Below, in pieces: positions 1 to 5,864 of a DNA stretch of 12,100 nucleotides; position 1 is the stretch's first letter; every line of letters starts with the position of its first letter. The position numbers and the translations under genes are program-made. The notes beneath the pieces were generated by a model that worked only from the letters and a program-made list of their open reading frames with translations, was not told the origin of the DNA and did not search any database. The DNA is from UBA4644 sp034933145 (GTDB lineage Bacteria > Bacillota > Clostridia > Oscillospirales > Butyricicoccaceae), in NCBI GenBank assembly GCA_034933145.1, contig JAYFOA010000011.1:1-12100 (forward strand). Direction: 5' to 3'.

Positions 1-58
1 GTTCTGCATGTTTTTCGTTTGTCACAGGATCATGTATGCCTGGGCCGGCGTTATTTCG

Positions 59-280
59 CTAACCAATCCATTCAAAGCGGGGCCCAATATAGCCGTCCCG
101 TTCGACTACCTCGTCCCACATTTGCGCCGGGCGAACCCAAATGCCGCGTTCCCCGTAAAGCGCCCGATAAACAACCATCGGTTCCAGGGTTTCGGATTGG
201 CGTGCCACATATAAGAGTTCATACTCGTTGCCCTTAAAATGACGATAGCGGCCAGGCCGCAATGCCGGCAGATCTTTCAT
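59..280 (-). CDS. DUF1653 domain protein
   Basis: This encodes a 73-residue protein that is almost entirely a DUF1653 domain, a small widespread bacterial domain of unknown biochemical role. The pattern is clear: G-x-Y-R-H-F-K-G near residues 10-17, Y-E-L-L-Y-V-A at 20-26, the E-x-x-E-P-M-V-V-Y-R-A-L-Y-G core at about 30-43, and a closing W-V-R-P-x-x-M-W-D-E-V segment. The ATG is preceded on the minus strand by GAGGAGGA with a 7-base spacer, so the start is secure, and the TAG stop lies inside the window. It is divergent from the PRPP synthetase-like gene and has no partner on its own strand in view. The family is known only as a stand-alone or fused domain; no function is assigned here. Confidence 0.9.
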   Translation of the reverse strand: MKDLPALRPGRYRHFKGNEYELLYVARQSETLEPMVVYRALYGERGIWVRPAQMWDEVVERDGYIGPRFEWIG

Positions 281-530
281 GGACTCGTCCTCCTCATGGC
301 TTTACTGCAGAAGTCGCCGCTATAGTAGCAGATGTTTCGGTCGCGTGACCTGTCAACGTCAACAGGCGCACAGCGGCAGCCTGTGCGGCCTACAGAGTCA
401 CTGTCCTTTTTCCCTTTTTATGGAAAATTTCAAAAGCCGGGTCCGCGTCCCCAGCATACGGATGTATTTTCAGCCCGGTATTCAAGTATAGACGGTCGTT
501 AAGAACAGATAAATCTCATCTGTGCAGAAG
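281..530. other. Intergenic gap with no gene seen
   Basis: This is most of the 363-base gap between the divergent DUF1653 and PRPP synthetase-like genes. No open frame in it resembles a protein and none has a convincing ribosome site. Two short inverted repeats are present: GCACAG/CTGTGC around a 7-base loop at 368-386, and ACAGAT/ATCTGT around a 7-base loop at 505-523, the latter ending 7 bases before the prs -35 box. Neither is followed by a T-run, so they are not terminators; the second could be a regulator site. No tRNA-like or recognisable riboswitch fold was seen. Confidence 0.5.
322..330 (-). promoter_or_regulatory. Weak extended -10 promoter candidate for the DUF1653 gene
   Basis: On the minus strand the string TGCTACTAT fits an extended -10 element (TG, one base, hexamer TACTAT) about 40 bases upstream of the DUF1653 start. 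A TTGACA lies further upstream (351-356) but the 23-base spacing is too long for a standard -35. The call rests on the extended -10 match alone. Confidence 0.25.
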
Positions 531-559
531 TTGACGTTTTAAGACCGCCATGGGATAAT
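531..559 (+). promoter_or_regulatory. Promoter of the PRPP synthetase-like gene
   Basis: A -35 box TTGACG (531-536) and a -10 box GATAAT (554-559) are separated by exactly 17 bases, a good housekeeping-sigma promoter in the right orientation. Transcription would begin near 566, giving a leader of roughly 78 bases before the ATG at 644. The leader contains a 7-base-pair stem (CGGCAGG with CTTGCCG, one G-T wobble) at 569-589. Confidence 0.65.
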
Positions 560-643
560 GAAGCATAGCGGCAGGGCTTCGTCTTGCCGTGGGACAGAAA
601 GTGCAGAACCTGTTATTTATATTGCAGGAAGCGAGGAGCGGAT

Positions 644-1744
644 ATGGAAAACCTGTCAAAAGAAGGCCCGGTTGGGGACCTTGCCATCATCGGGACCCGC
701 GGAACCGAGAAGATGCTGAGCGCCATTGAAAAGTACATTGGCGAATGGCGGGGAGAAGTTGAACGCTATACGGTAAATGTGCTTCTGCCGCGGTTTGGAA
801 CAGGCGAAGCAAAAGGACTGCTGACCGAATCGCTCCGCGGCAAAGATGTTTTTATCATTGCGGACTGCTATAATTACGGCGTCGAATACCAAATGTACGG
901 CATGAGAGTTCCGATGAGTCCCGATGAGCACTATCAGGATGTGAAGCGGATCATCTCGGCCATCGGCGGGAAAGCGGCACGAATTTCGGTGATCATGCCG
1001 ATGCTTTACGAGAGCCGACAGCATCGCAGCGCAGGACGGGAGTCGCAGGACTGCGCCGTGATGCTGCAGGAACTGACCAATATGGGTGTTCAGAATATTA
1101 TGACCTTTGATGCCCACGACGACCGGGTTCGGAACGCAATTCCGCTCAGGGGCTTTGACAATCTGATGCCGGTATACCAGATGCTGAAGGCCTTTGTTAA
1201 GTCCGAACACGACATCGATATCAGAAATACGATGATTATTTCCCCGGACGAGGGCGCGTTGAGAAGAGATATGTACTATTCCTCAGTTCTCGGCGTCAAA
1301 CTCGGCATGTTCTATAAGCGGCGTGACTATACGGTGGTAAAAGACGGAAGAAATCCGATTGTTGCCCACGAGTACCTTGGCGAAGATGTCAAGGGTAGGG
1401 ATCTGATCATCGTGGATGACATCATCTCCTCCGGGGAGTCTTTTCTTCATGTTCTGGATAAGCTCAAATCCAGAGGCGCCGGGCGGGTTTTTGGATTCTT
1501 CACCTTCGGACTGTTCTGCAATGGATATGATGCGTTTGAAGAATGTTATCAGAACGGCATGTTTCATCGTGTCTACACCACGAATTCCGTTTACATTCCC
1601 GATGTGCTGCGCGCGAAGGAATGGTACCGGGAAGTTGACGTCCTGAAATACATTGCTTATTACATCGAAGCGGTGAATACCAATCGTTCTGTCGGCGCCA
1701 TTATTGATCCGACCGCCAGAATCCACCGTCTGCTGGGAAAATAA
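644..1744 (+). CDS. prs: Ribose-phosphate pyrophosphokinase-like protein (divergent PRPP synthetase)
   Basis: The 366-residue protein matches class I PRPP synthetases, which make phosphoribosyl pyrophosphate from ribose 5-phosphate and ATP in the cytosol for nucleotide, histidine and tryptophan synthesis. Visible landmarks are FGTGEAK (51-57) and E-S-L-R-G-K-D-V-F-I-I (62-72) in the N-terminal half, the R-Q-H-R flexible-loop region (125-128), F-D-A-H-D (155-159) at the metal-binding histidine, S-P-D-E-G (200-204), K-R-R (225-227), and the PRPP loop I-I-V-D-D-I-I-S-S-G (255-264). It differs from the textbook enzyme: it is about 50 residues longer than the usual ~315, has a longer C-terminal part, and reads D-D-I-I-S-S-G instead of D-D-M-I-D-T-A-G. 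The start at 644 was chosen over an in-frame ATG at 584 because GAGGAG (633-638) sits 5 bases upstream and family homology begins there. It may be a second, specialised Prs copy; catalytic activity is inferred. Confidence 0.88.
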   Translation: MENLSKEGPVGDLAIIGTRGTEKMLSAIEKYIGEWRGEVERYTVNVLLPRFGTGEAKGLLTESLRGKDVFIIADCYNYGVEYQMYGMRVPMSPDEHYQDVKRIISAIGGKAARISVIMPMLYESRQHRSAGRESQDCAVMLQELTNMGVQNIMTFDAHDDRVRNAIPLRGFDNLMPVYQMLKAFVKSEHDIDIRNTMIISPDEGALRRDMYYSSVLGVKLGMFYKRRDYTVVKDGRNPIVAHEYLGEDVKGRDLIIVDDIISSGESFLHVLDKLKSRGAGRVFGFFTFGLFCNGYDAFEECYQNGMFHRVYTTNSVYIPDVLRAKEWYREVDVLKYIAYYIEAVNTNRSVGAIIDPTARIHRLLGK

Positions 1745-1912
1745 CGGACCGGCAGGCGCTGAGTCGGAAAACCGCTTTCGTATGATGAATGCTGAGTGGG
1801 GTCCAGGCGATGAGCGACAGAGCATCCTTTGATAGATCCATCACTATAAAGCCGGCGGCTGACGCTGACATACCAGAAGCTGACGCAGGTGGAGACAAAG
1901 GCAATTGATGCG

Positions 1913-2425
1913 TTACCCTCGCAGCAGCTTTTGCCTGGCCTTATAATCGGGCAAGACAGAGGCAATCAGCGCGTAGAACTCCCGTCCATGGTCTTTGTGG
2001 ACAATATGCGCCAGTTCGTGAACGACAACATAGTCCACTGCCTCGTCGGGATACTGCATCAGCCGCCAGGAGAAACAAAGGCGGTTTTGAAAACTGCAGC
2101 TGCCGAAGCGTTTCCGCGCCCCCGTGATCGTGATACCAGTGGGCAGAAGGCCCATTAGGGCGGCATAATGCGCTACGCGGGGCGGCAGTTCCGTCTGCGC
2201 TCTTGTGATAAGCTCAGCCTTCTGCGCTTCATCCGGTTCAGGATACATTTCACATCGCTGCCGTTGGCGCTCCAGGTGTCCGGTGATCCAGTCGGCCCGA
2301 TTCTCCAGCAGTCGGTCAATTTCCCGTTGGGGGCACCGGCAAGGCGCACGGATGATGACCTCGCCCAGACGCGTTATCTCCAGCGATAGCGTGCGGCGAT
2401 CGGAACGAATCAGCTGATAGTTCAT
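1913..2425 (-). CDS. YgjP-like (DUF45) zinc metallopeptidase, short form
   Basis: The 170-residue protein belongs to the YgjP/SprT-like M48-type family (DUF45). It opens with N-Y-Q-L-I-R-S-x-R-R-T-L and a V-I-I-R-A-P strand (23-28) typical of the family, has K-R-F-G-S-C (105-110), and carries the gluzincin motif V-V-H-E-L-A-H (134-140) with a third ligand candidate in K-D-H-G-R-E-F-Y (H146). Usual members are about 200-240 residues; this one lacks part of the central linker and is a compact version. The ATG at 2425 is preferred because homology begins there, although the ribosome site is poor (GAGCGG about 15 bases upstream); an in-frame TTG at 2476 would add 17 unrelated residues. It lies 148 bases downstream of the GNAT gene and converges with prs without a clear terminator between them. 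The substrate is unknown. Confidence 0.87.
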   Translation of the reverse strand: MNYQLIRSDRRTLSLEITRLGEVIIRAPCRCPQREIDRLLENRADWITGHLERQRQRCEMYPEPDEAQKAELITRAQTELPPRVAHYAALMGLLPTGITITGARKRFGSCSFQNRLCFSWRLMQYPDEAVDYVVVHELAHIVHKDHGREFYALIASVLPDYKARQKLLRG

Positions 2426-2482
2426 AAAATTATAAGCATGCCGCTCATGCTTTCGGGCGGGACCTGACCGGCACAAGACCCT

Positions 2483-2518
2483 TCAGGTGACGCATTTGGA
2501 GTATACGGGCAAAAGCAT
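2483..2518 (-). CDS. Possible 11-codon leader peptide upstream of the metallopeptidase gene
   Basis: On the minus strand an ATG with GGAGG six bases upstream opens the peptide MLLPVYSKCVT, ending in TGA 57 bases before the metallopeptidase start. The ribosome site is far better than that of the metallopeptidase itself. It could be a translated leader or chance; there is no regulatory codon run and no homology to judge by. Confidence 0.2.
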   Translation of the reverse strand: MLLPVYSKCVT

Positions 2519-2539
2519 AAGAAGCCTCCATATATTGTG

Positions 2540-2558
2540 CACAGCAAAAAGTGCTGTG
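2540..2558. repeat. Hairpin between the GNAT and metallopeptidase genes
   Basis: CACAGCA and TGCTGTG form a perfect 7-base-pair stem around a 5-base loop, 15 bases downstream of the GNAT stop codon. On the minus strand the T-run is in the loop (CTTTT), not after the stem, so it is not a standard intrinsic terminator. It could weakly attenuate transcription or protect the 3' end of the GNAT message. Confidence 0.35.
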
Positions 2559-2573
2559 TGAGACGATGTTGAC

Positions 2574-3170
2574 TCACCGCGATTCAAGCATATACCGCAT
2601 GACCGGCCTGGTATCCGACCGACGGGCCACTTCCGAAAAGCCTGCCCGCGCAAAAGCCGAAGAAAATCCGGTAAAGGCAAATACCTCAGGCATTTTGTCT
2701 TTCCGGGGCTCCACCGGATAAGCTTCTATGACGGCAGCGCCGTTGCGCTTCGCATATTCTATCGCAGCACGGATCAGCTTCTCGGAAACACCTTGGTGTC
2801 GGTATTGCCTGGCAACGAAAAAGCAGACGATGGACCAGACCGGCTGATCGTCCACAGGCCGGAGAATCCGAGACCTGTTAAGCGCCGCAAATTCATCCCG
2901 CGGGGCCACAGAGCACCAGCCAACAGGTTTGCCGTCCGCATAGGCAAGAATGCCGGGTATTCCGCCAGCCTCGACAATGGCATACATGGCATGTTTGTTG
3001 GCTGCACCTTTTCCGCGTTCGTACTCTGTCCGGGGCAGCCGCCACCACATGCACCAACAGCCGCCGCAGGCTCCATTTTCGCCGAACAGTGCTTCAAAAT
3101 CTGTCCAGCTCTCAGGCGTCAGCGGCCGAAATGACAGTTTCGAATCATCGAAGCATAGCTTGTCTTCCAT
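2574..3170 (-). CDS. GNAT-family N-acetyltransferase
   Basis: The 198-residue protein is a GCN5-related acetyltransferase that would transfer acetyl from acetyl-CoA to an amine. An N-terminal beta strand L-S-F-R-P-L-T (12-18) is followed by a cysteine- and tryptophan-rich C-G-G-C-W-C-M-W-W-R block (35-44) that marks one GNAT subfamily. The core strands G-I-L-A-Y-A-D-G-K-P-V-G-W-C-S-V-A (73-89) and W-S-I-V-C-F-F-V (112-119) come next, then the acetyl-CoA pyrophosphate loop R-Q-Y-R-H-Q-G-V-S (121-129) and the C-terminal A-F-x-x-A-G-F (173-178). The ATG has only a weak ribosome site (GTGAG). The gene stands upstream of the metallopeptidase on the same strand and may share a transcript. The acceptor substrate cannot be told from sequence. 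Confidence 0.9.
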   Translation of the reverse strand: MEDKLCFDDSKLSFRPLTPESWTDFEALFGENGACGGCWCMWWRLPRTEYERGKGAANKHAMYAIVEAGGIPGILAYADGKPVGWCSVAPRDEFAALNRSRILRPVDDQPVWSIVCFFVARQYRHQGVSEKLIRAAIEYAKRNGAAVIEAYPVEPRKDKMPEVFAFTGFSSAFARAGFSEVARRSDTRPVMRYMLESR

Positions 3171-3241
3171 AGATACTCACTTTCTAGGTGGGGCTCCATC
3201 TGCCCAAAGCCTGTTACATGACATCTGACTGGATACGCTGG

Positions 3242-3279
3242 CGATGCGCATCGTCGGTCAGTGACCGCCCGTCGTTATA
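3242..3279 (-). promoter_or_regulatory. Candidate promoter/operator region of the GNAT gene
   Basis: Reading the minus strand, a -10-like TATAAC (3274-3279) is followed six bases later by a perfect 6-1-6 palindrome CGGTCA-C-TGACCG (3255-3267), placed where transcription would start, and immediately afterwards by a perfect 12-base palindrome CGATGCGCATCG (3242-3253). No good -35 box is seen 16-18 bases upstream of TATAAC. Two adjacent palindromes at this place suggest an operator, but no regulator is identified. Confidence 0.3.
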
Positions 3280-3370
3280 AGAAAGAAATCTCCACTGGCG
3301 CGCTGCTCTGACCGCATACGATGGGATGTGTAAAGCCATACCCCTTTCACGCCATAGCTTGGTTTTTGAC

Positions 3371-3404
3371 AGTCTGAGAGGCCGCGAACGCGGCCTCTCA
3401 GACT
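3371..3404. repeat. Perfect 15-bp hairpin after the anti-sigma gene
   Basis: AGTCTGAGAGGCCGC and GCGGCCTCTCAGACT form a perfect 15-base-pair, GC-rich stem with a 4-base loop, beginning 6 bases after the anti-sigma stop codon. It is well placed to end the capA-dusB-sigma-anti-sigma transcript. On the minus strand, however, it is followed by GTCAAAAACC rather than by Ts, so it lacks the U-tract of an intrinsic terminator. It may work with Rho or stabilise the 3' end. Confidence 0.6.
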
Positions 3405-3410
3405 TCGAAT

Positions 3411-4274
3411 TTACTTCTGCATCAAGATATACAAGGTATACGGTGCGCTTTGATCCAGTGTATAGCCGCCGCTCTCCGGCAGCTCAACCGATTGAAAGTC
3501 AAGCGCCGCCAGACGGTCAAGAAACGAACGCTCGGTCTCCGTGCCGGTTTCAAACAGCAGCAGAACCCGGTCAGCTTCATCCTCCGTAAGCGCCGCGTCG
3601 AAGCCCTCCAGCTCCGGCCGAAGCCCAGCCATATCCCCTGCATAAGCATACGCAGCTGAACAGGCCGGCAGCGATGTTCCGTCGGTCCCTGCGCCTGCCT
3701 TTTGCGTCAATTGCGCTTCGGCCAATGAGGGGGCAATCGTGCTGTCCTGCGGTAATTCCTCCGCCGTGATACTGTCGTCGCCGCTTTCGTCCCGCGCTGT
3801 CGGCTCCCCGCATCCGTCGGAGGCGCCCGTAGTATATGCTCCTGCGTCGGCGACGGCATTATACTCGGCCTCCCCGCCGTTCGTTCCGGCATCGACAGAC
3901 TCCGGCGCCGCTGTATCGCTGCACGCCGCCAAATTACCGGCGGTGCTTCCCATCCGGGGCAAACGCAGAATAGCAAGCCCCAGCAGAGCACAGGCAGCAA
4001 CGGCAGCCAGCCCGCGGATCCAACGCGCCCGAAGGCGGCTCTTCGGCGGCTGAGCCGCCGGCAGTGCGGCCATGATCCGTTCATGCAGACCGTCGGGGAT
4101 CTCGATATCGTCCAGTGACTCCACCGCGGCCCGGATCTCCCGCAGCTGGTGTTCCTTTTCCTCACAGGTGGGGCAGGCGGCCAGATGAATTCGAAGCTCA
4201 GCTTCTTCGGAGGGCGTCAGCAAGCCATCCAGCAGCAGGTCGATCTGTGCTTCGTAATATTCGCAGTTTTTCAT
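3411..4274 (-). CDS. Zinc-finger (zf-HC2) transmembrane anti-sigma factor
   Basis: The 287-residue protein should bind the ECF sigma factor encoded just upstream and hold it at the membrane. Residues 1-50 form a ZAS-type anti-sigma domain with H30-x3-C34-x2-C37 and Cys4 as a plausible further zinc ligand. One membrane segment follows at about 87-104 (hydrophobic A-A-V-A-A-C-A-L-L-G-L-A-I-L). The remaining ~180 residues are predicted outside: an acidic, Ala/Ser/Thr/Asp-rich low-complexity stretch (about 110-205) and a C-terminal domain rich in E-D-R-V-L-L-L-F and S-Y-E-like beta segments (about 215-287) that I do not recognise. The ATG overlaps the sigma stop as ATGA and is served by a strong AAGGAGG inside the sigma gene, so the two are translationally coupled. 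Release by proteolysis or by a signal on the outer domain is the usual family behaviour and is inferred here. Confidence 0.9.
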   Translation of the reverse strand: MKNCEYYEAQIDLLLDGLLTPSEEAELRIHLAACPTCEEKEHQLREIRAAVESLDDIEIPDGLHERIMAALPAAQPPKSRLRARWIRGLAAVAACALLGLAILRLPRMGSTAGNLAACSDTAAPESVDAGTNGGEAEYNAVADAGAYTTGASDGCGEPTARDESGDDSITAEELPQDSTIAPSLAEAQLTQKAGAGTDGTSLPACSAAYAYAGDMAGLRPELEGFDAALTEDEADRVLLLFETGTETERSFLDRLAALDFQSVELPESGGYTLDQSAPYTLYILMQK

Positions 4275-4879
4275 TTGCTTCGCCCTCCTTTCGATGCATT
4301 AGACTTGGAGAGCTCAAAAAAGTTCCCACTGCTTAACAGCACGGTGCGCAGCTTTTCCCGGGCGCGGGAAATCCGCGATTTTACGGTGCCTTCCTCCAGC
4401 TCCAGCAGATCGCCGATCTCCCGATAGCTCAGGCCGCGCAGATCCCGCAGCAAAATCATGGACCGATACTCTTCCGGCAGAGAGGCAATGGCAGCGCACA
4501 GAATTTCTCCCTGTTCTCTTTTCTCAAAAACCAGCTCCGGCTCATACCGCACATCGGGAAGCTGTGTCTCATAATTGTCGTCGCCGCTGTCTTTTTCCAA
4601 CGGCTGTTCGCGGACTCGGCTCCTCTTTGCCGCCATATCTTTACAGACATTGATCGTCACACGGTAAAGCCAGGTGGAAAAGCTGCTGCGCGCGTCAAAG
4701 CTGCTCAGAAACCGAAAGACCCGCAGAAAGGTTTCCTGGGAAGCGTCCAGTGCATCTTCCCTGTCATTGGTCCAGCGCAGCGCAAGCGCATAGACCTTAC
4801 TTTCATATGCGCGCACCAACTGCTCAAATGCATCACGGTCTCCGCTCTGCGCACGGCGCACCAGCGCCTGCTCGTCCAT
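4271..4879 (-). CDS. ECF RNA polymerase sigma factor
   Basis: The 202-residue protein is a group IV (ECF) sigma-70 factor. Region 2 spans about residues 10-80, with G-D-x-x-A-F-E-x-L-V-x-x-Y (13-25), the D-x-x-D-A-x-Q-E-T-F (42-51) core-binding segment and F-S-T-W-L-Y-R-V-T-I-N (67-77). An acidic linker (97-112) separates it from region 4 (about 125-182), with L-P-E-E-Y-R (134-139), L-S-Y-R-E-I-G (150-156) and G-T-V-K-S-R-I-S-R-A-R (164-174). The start at 4879 was chosen because GGAAGGGG lies a few bases upstream and family homology begins at once; a start at 4924 would add 15 residues inside dusB. It begins 4 bases after the dusB stop and overlaps the anti-sigma gene by 4 bases, so the pair is co-expressed with capA and dusB. 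No matching ECF-type promoter was recognised in the window. Confidence 0.94.
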   Translation of the reverse strand: MDEQALVRRAQSGDRDAFEQLVRAYESKVYALALRWTNDREDALDASQETFLRVFRFLSSFDARSSFSTWLYRVTINVCKDMAAKRSRVREQPLEKDSGDDNYETQLPDVRYEPELVFEKREQGEILCAAIASLPEEYRSMILLRDLRGLSYREIGDLLELEEGTVKSRISRAREKLRTVLLSSGNFFELSKSNASKGGRSK

Positions 4880-4883
4880 GCTT

Positions 4884-5864
4884 TCACCCCTTCCGCTCAA
4901 GGCCGGCGGAAAGGATCTCTTCACAGAGTTTCCGCAGGTCTTCCATTGTCAAAATTGCCGCCATAGCCGCCTTATATGGCTTCGCCCCGTGAAGCCGGGC
5001 AAGATACCAAAGCCCGTGCTTGCGCAGTTCGGGCATTGCACGGCGCTCACCTTTATCGGTGCACATCAGCGCCGCCTGCCGCAGCAGGGCGGAAAGAAGC
5101 TCCTCTGCCGTATGAACAGGCCGTTCTTCCCCTCGCCAGAGTGCGATGCAGTCGGCAAACAGCATCGGATTTCCCAACGTACCGCGGGCCAGCATGACCA
5201 GCGCTGCGCCGGTCTCATGTAAAAGTGAAAGGCAGCTCTCTGCCGTCATCGCATCGCCGCTCGCCATTACCGGGACGGAGACAGACCTTTTCGCCGCCGC
5301 AATCACCGCGGGGTCGCTCTTTCCCGTATACCGCTGGGCCGCTGTCCGGCCGTGAACGCACAAGGCATCCGCGCCGGCGGCCTCCATACGCCGTGCAAAT
5401 TCCGGCGCGACAATATGTGTTTCATCCATACCGGCACGGAATTTTACCGTTACCGGAACAGGAGATACCCTTTTTACGGCGGAGACGATCTCCGCCGCCA
5501 GCTCCGGCCGTTCCATCAGCGCGCAGCCATCGCCGTTGTCGACGATCTTGGGCATGGGACAACCCATATTGATGTCGATCAGCGCGGGAGCACACCGCGC
5601 AAGCACACGGTGGACCCCTTCCGCCATCACATCCGGCTCGCTGCCAAACAGCTGGACGACACAGGGACCTTCTTCCGGCGCAGGCAGCAGCGTTTCGGTC
5701 TTTTTATCCCCGTATGCCAGCGCACGGGCCGAAACCATCTCCGTCCAGCAGAGGGTTGCGCCGTAATCCCGGCAGACCTCCCGGAAGGCGCGGTCGGTAA
5801 CGCCCGCCATCGGCGCCAGCACAAAAGGATTCTTAAGCCGCTGCCCGCAAAACTCAATTGGCAT
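4884..5864 (-). CDS. dusB: tRNA-dihydrouridine synthase
   Basis: The 326-residue protein is a DusB-type flavoenzyme that reduces specific uridines in the tRNA D-loop to dihydrouridine using FMN and NAD(P)H. Diagnostic motifs are L-A-P-M-A-G-V-T-D (16-24), the strand P-C-V-V-Q-L-F-G (67-74), I-D-I-N-M-G-C-P (97-104) with catalytic Cys102, K-I-V-D-N-G-D-G-C-A-L-M (106-117), V-K-F-R-A-G (140-145) with FMN-binding Lys141, H-G-R-T-A-x-Q-R-Y-T-G (171-181), and A-R-G-T-L-G-N-P (226-233). Length is normal for the family. The ATG overlaps the capA-like gene by 11 bases and the ECF sigma gene starts 4 bases after its stop, so it sits in the middle of one operon. Pairing of dusB with a sigma/anti-sigma switch is unusual; in many Firmicutes it neighbours other housekeeping genes. 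Confidence 0.95.
   Translation of the reverse strand: MPIEFCGQRLKNPFVLAPMAGVTDRAFREVCRDYGATLCWTEMVSARALAYGDKKTETLLPAPEEGPCVVQLFGSEPDVMAEGVHRVLARCAPALIDINMGCPMPKIVDNGDGCALMERPELAAEIVSAVKRVSPVPVTVKFRAGMDETHIVAPEFARRMEAAGADALCVHGRTAAQRYTGKSDPAVIAAAKRSVSVPVMASGDAMTAESCLSLLHETGAALVMLARGTLGNPMLFADCIALWRGEERPVHTAEELLSALLRQAALMCTDKGERRAMPELRKHGLWYLARLHGAKPYKAAMAAILTMEDLRKLCEEILSAGLERKG

Noticed and set aside
368..386. GCACAG/CTGTGC hairpin near the DUF1653 gene, considered as a terminator
   Set aside because: No gene ends nearby on either strand and no T-run directly follows the stem; a 6-base stem is common by chance.
656..1825. Minus-strand frames of about 180 codons opposite the prs-like gene
   Set aside because: They are His/Arg-rich shadows of a gene with clear class I PRPP synthetase motifs.
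1745..1912. Convergent gap between prs and the metallopeptidase, searched for a terminator or a gene
   Set aside because: Only a 5-base inverted repeat with a long loop and some repeated GCTGACGC-like words were found; nothing supports a terminator or coding frame.
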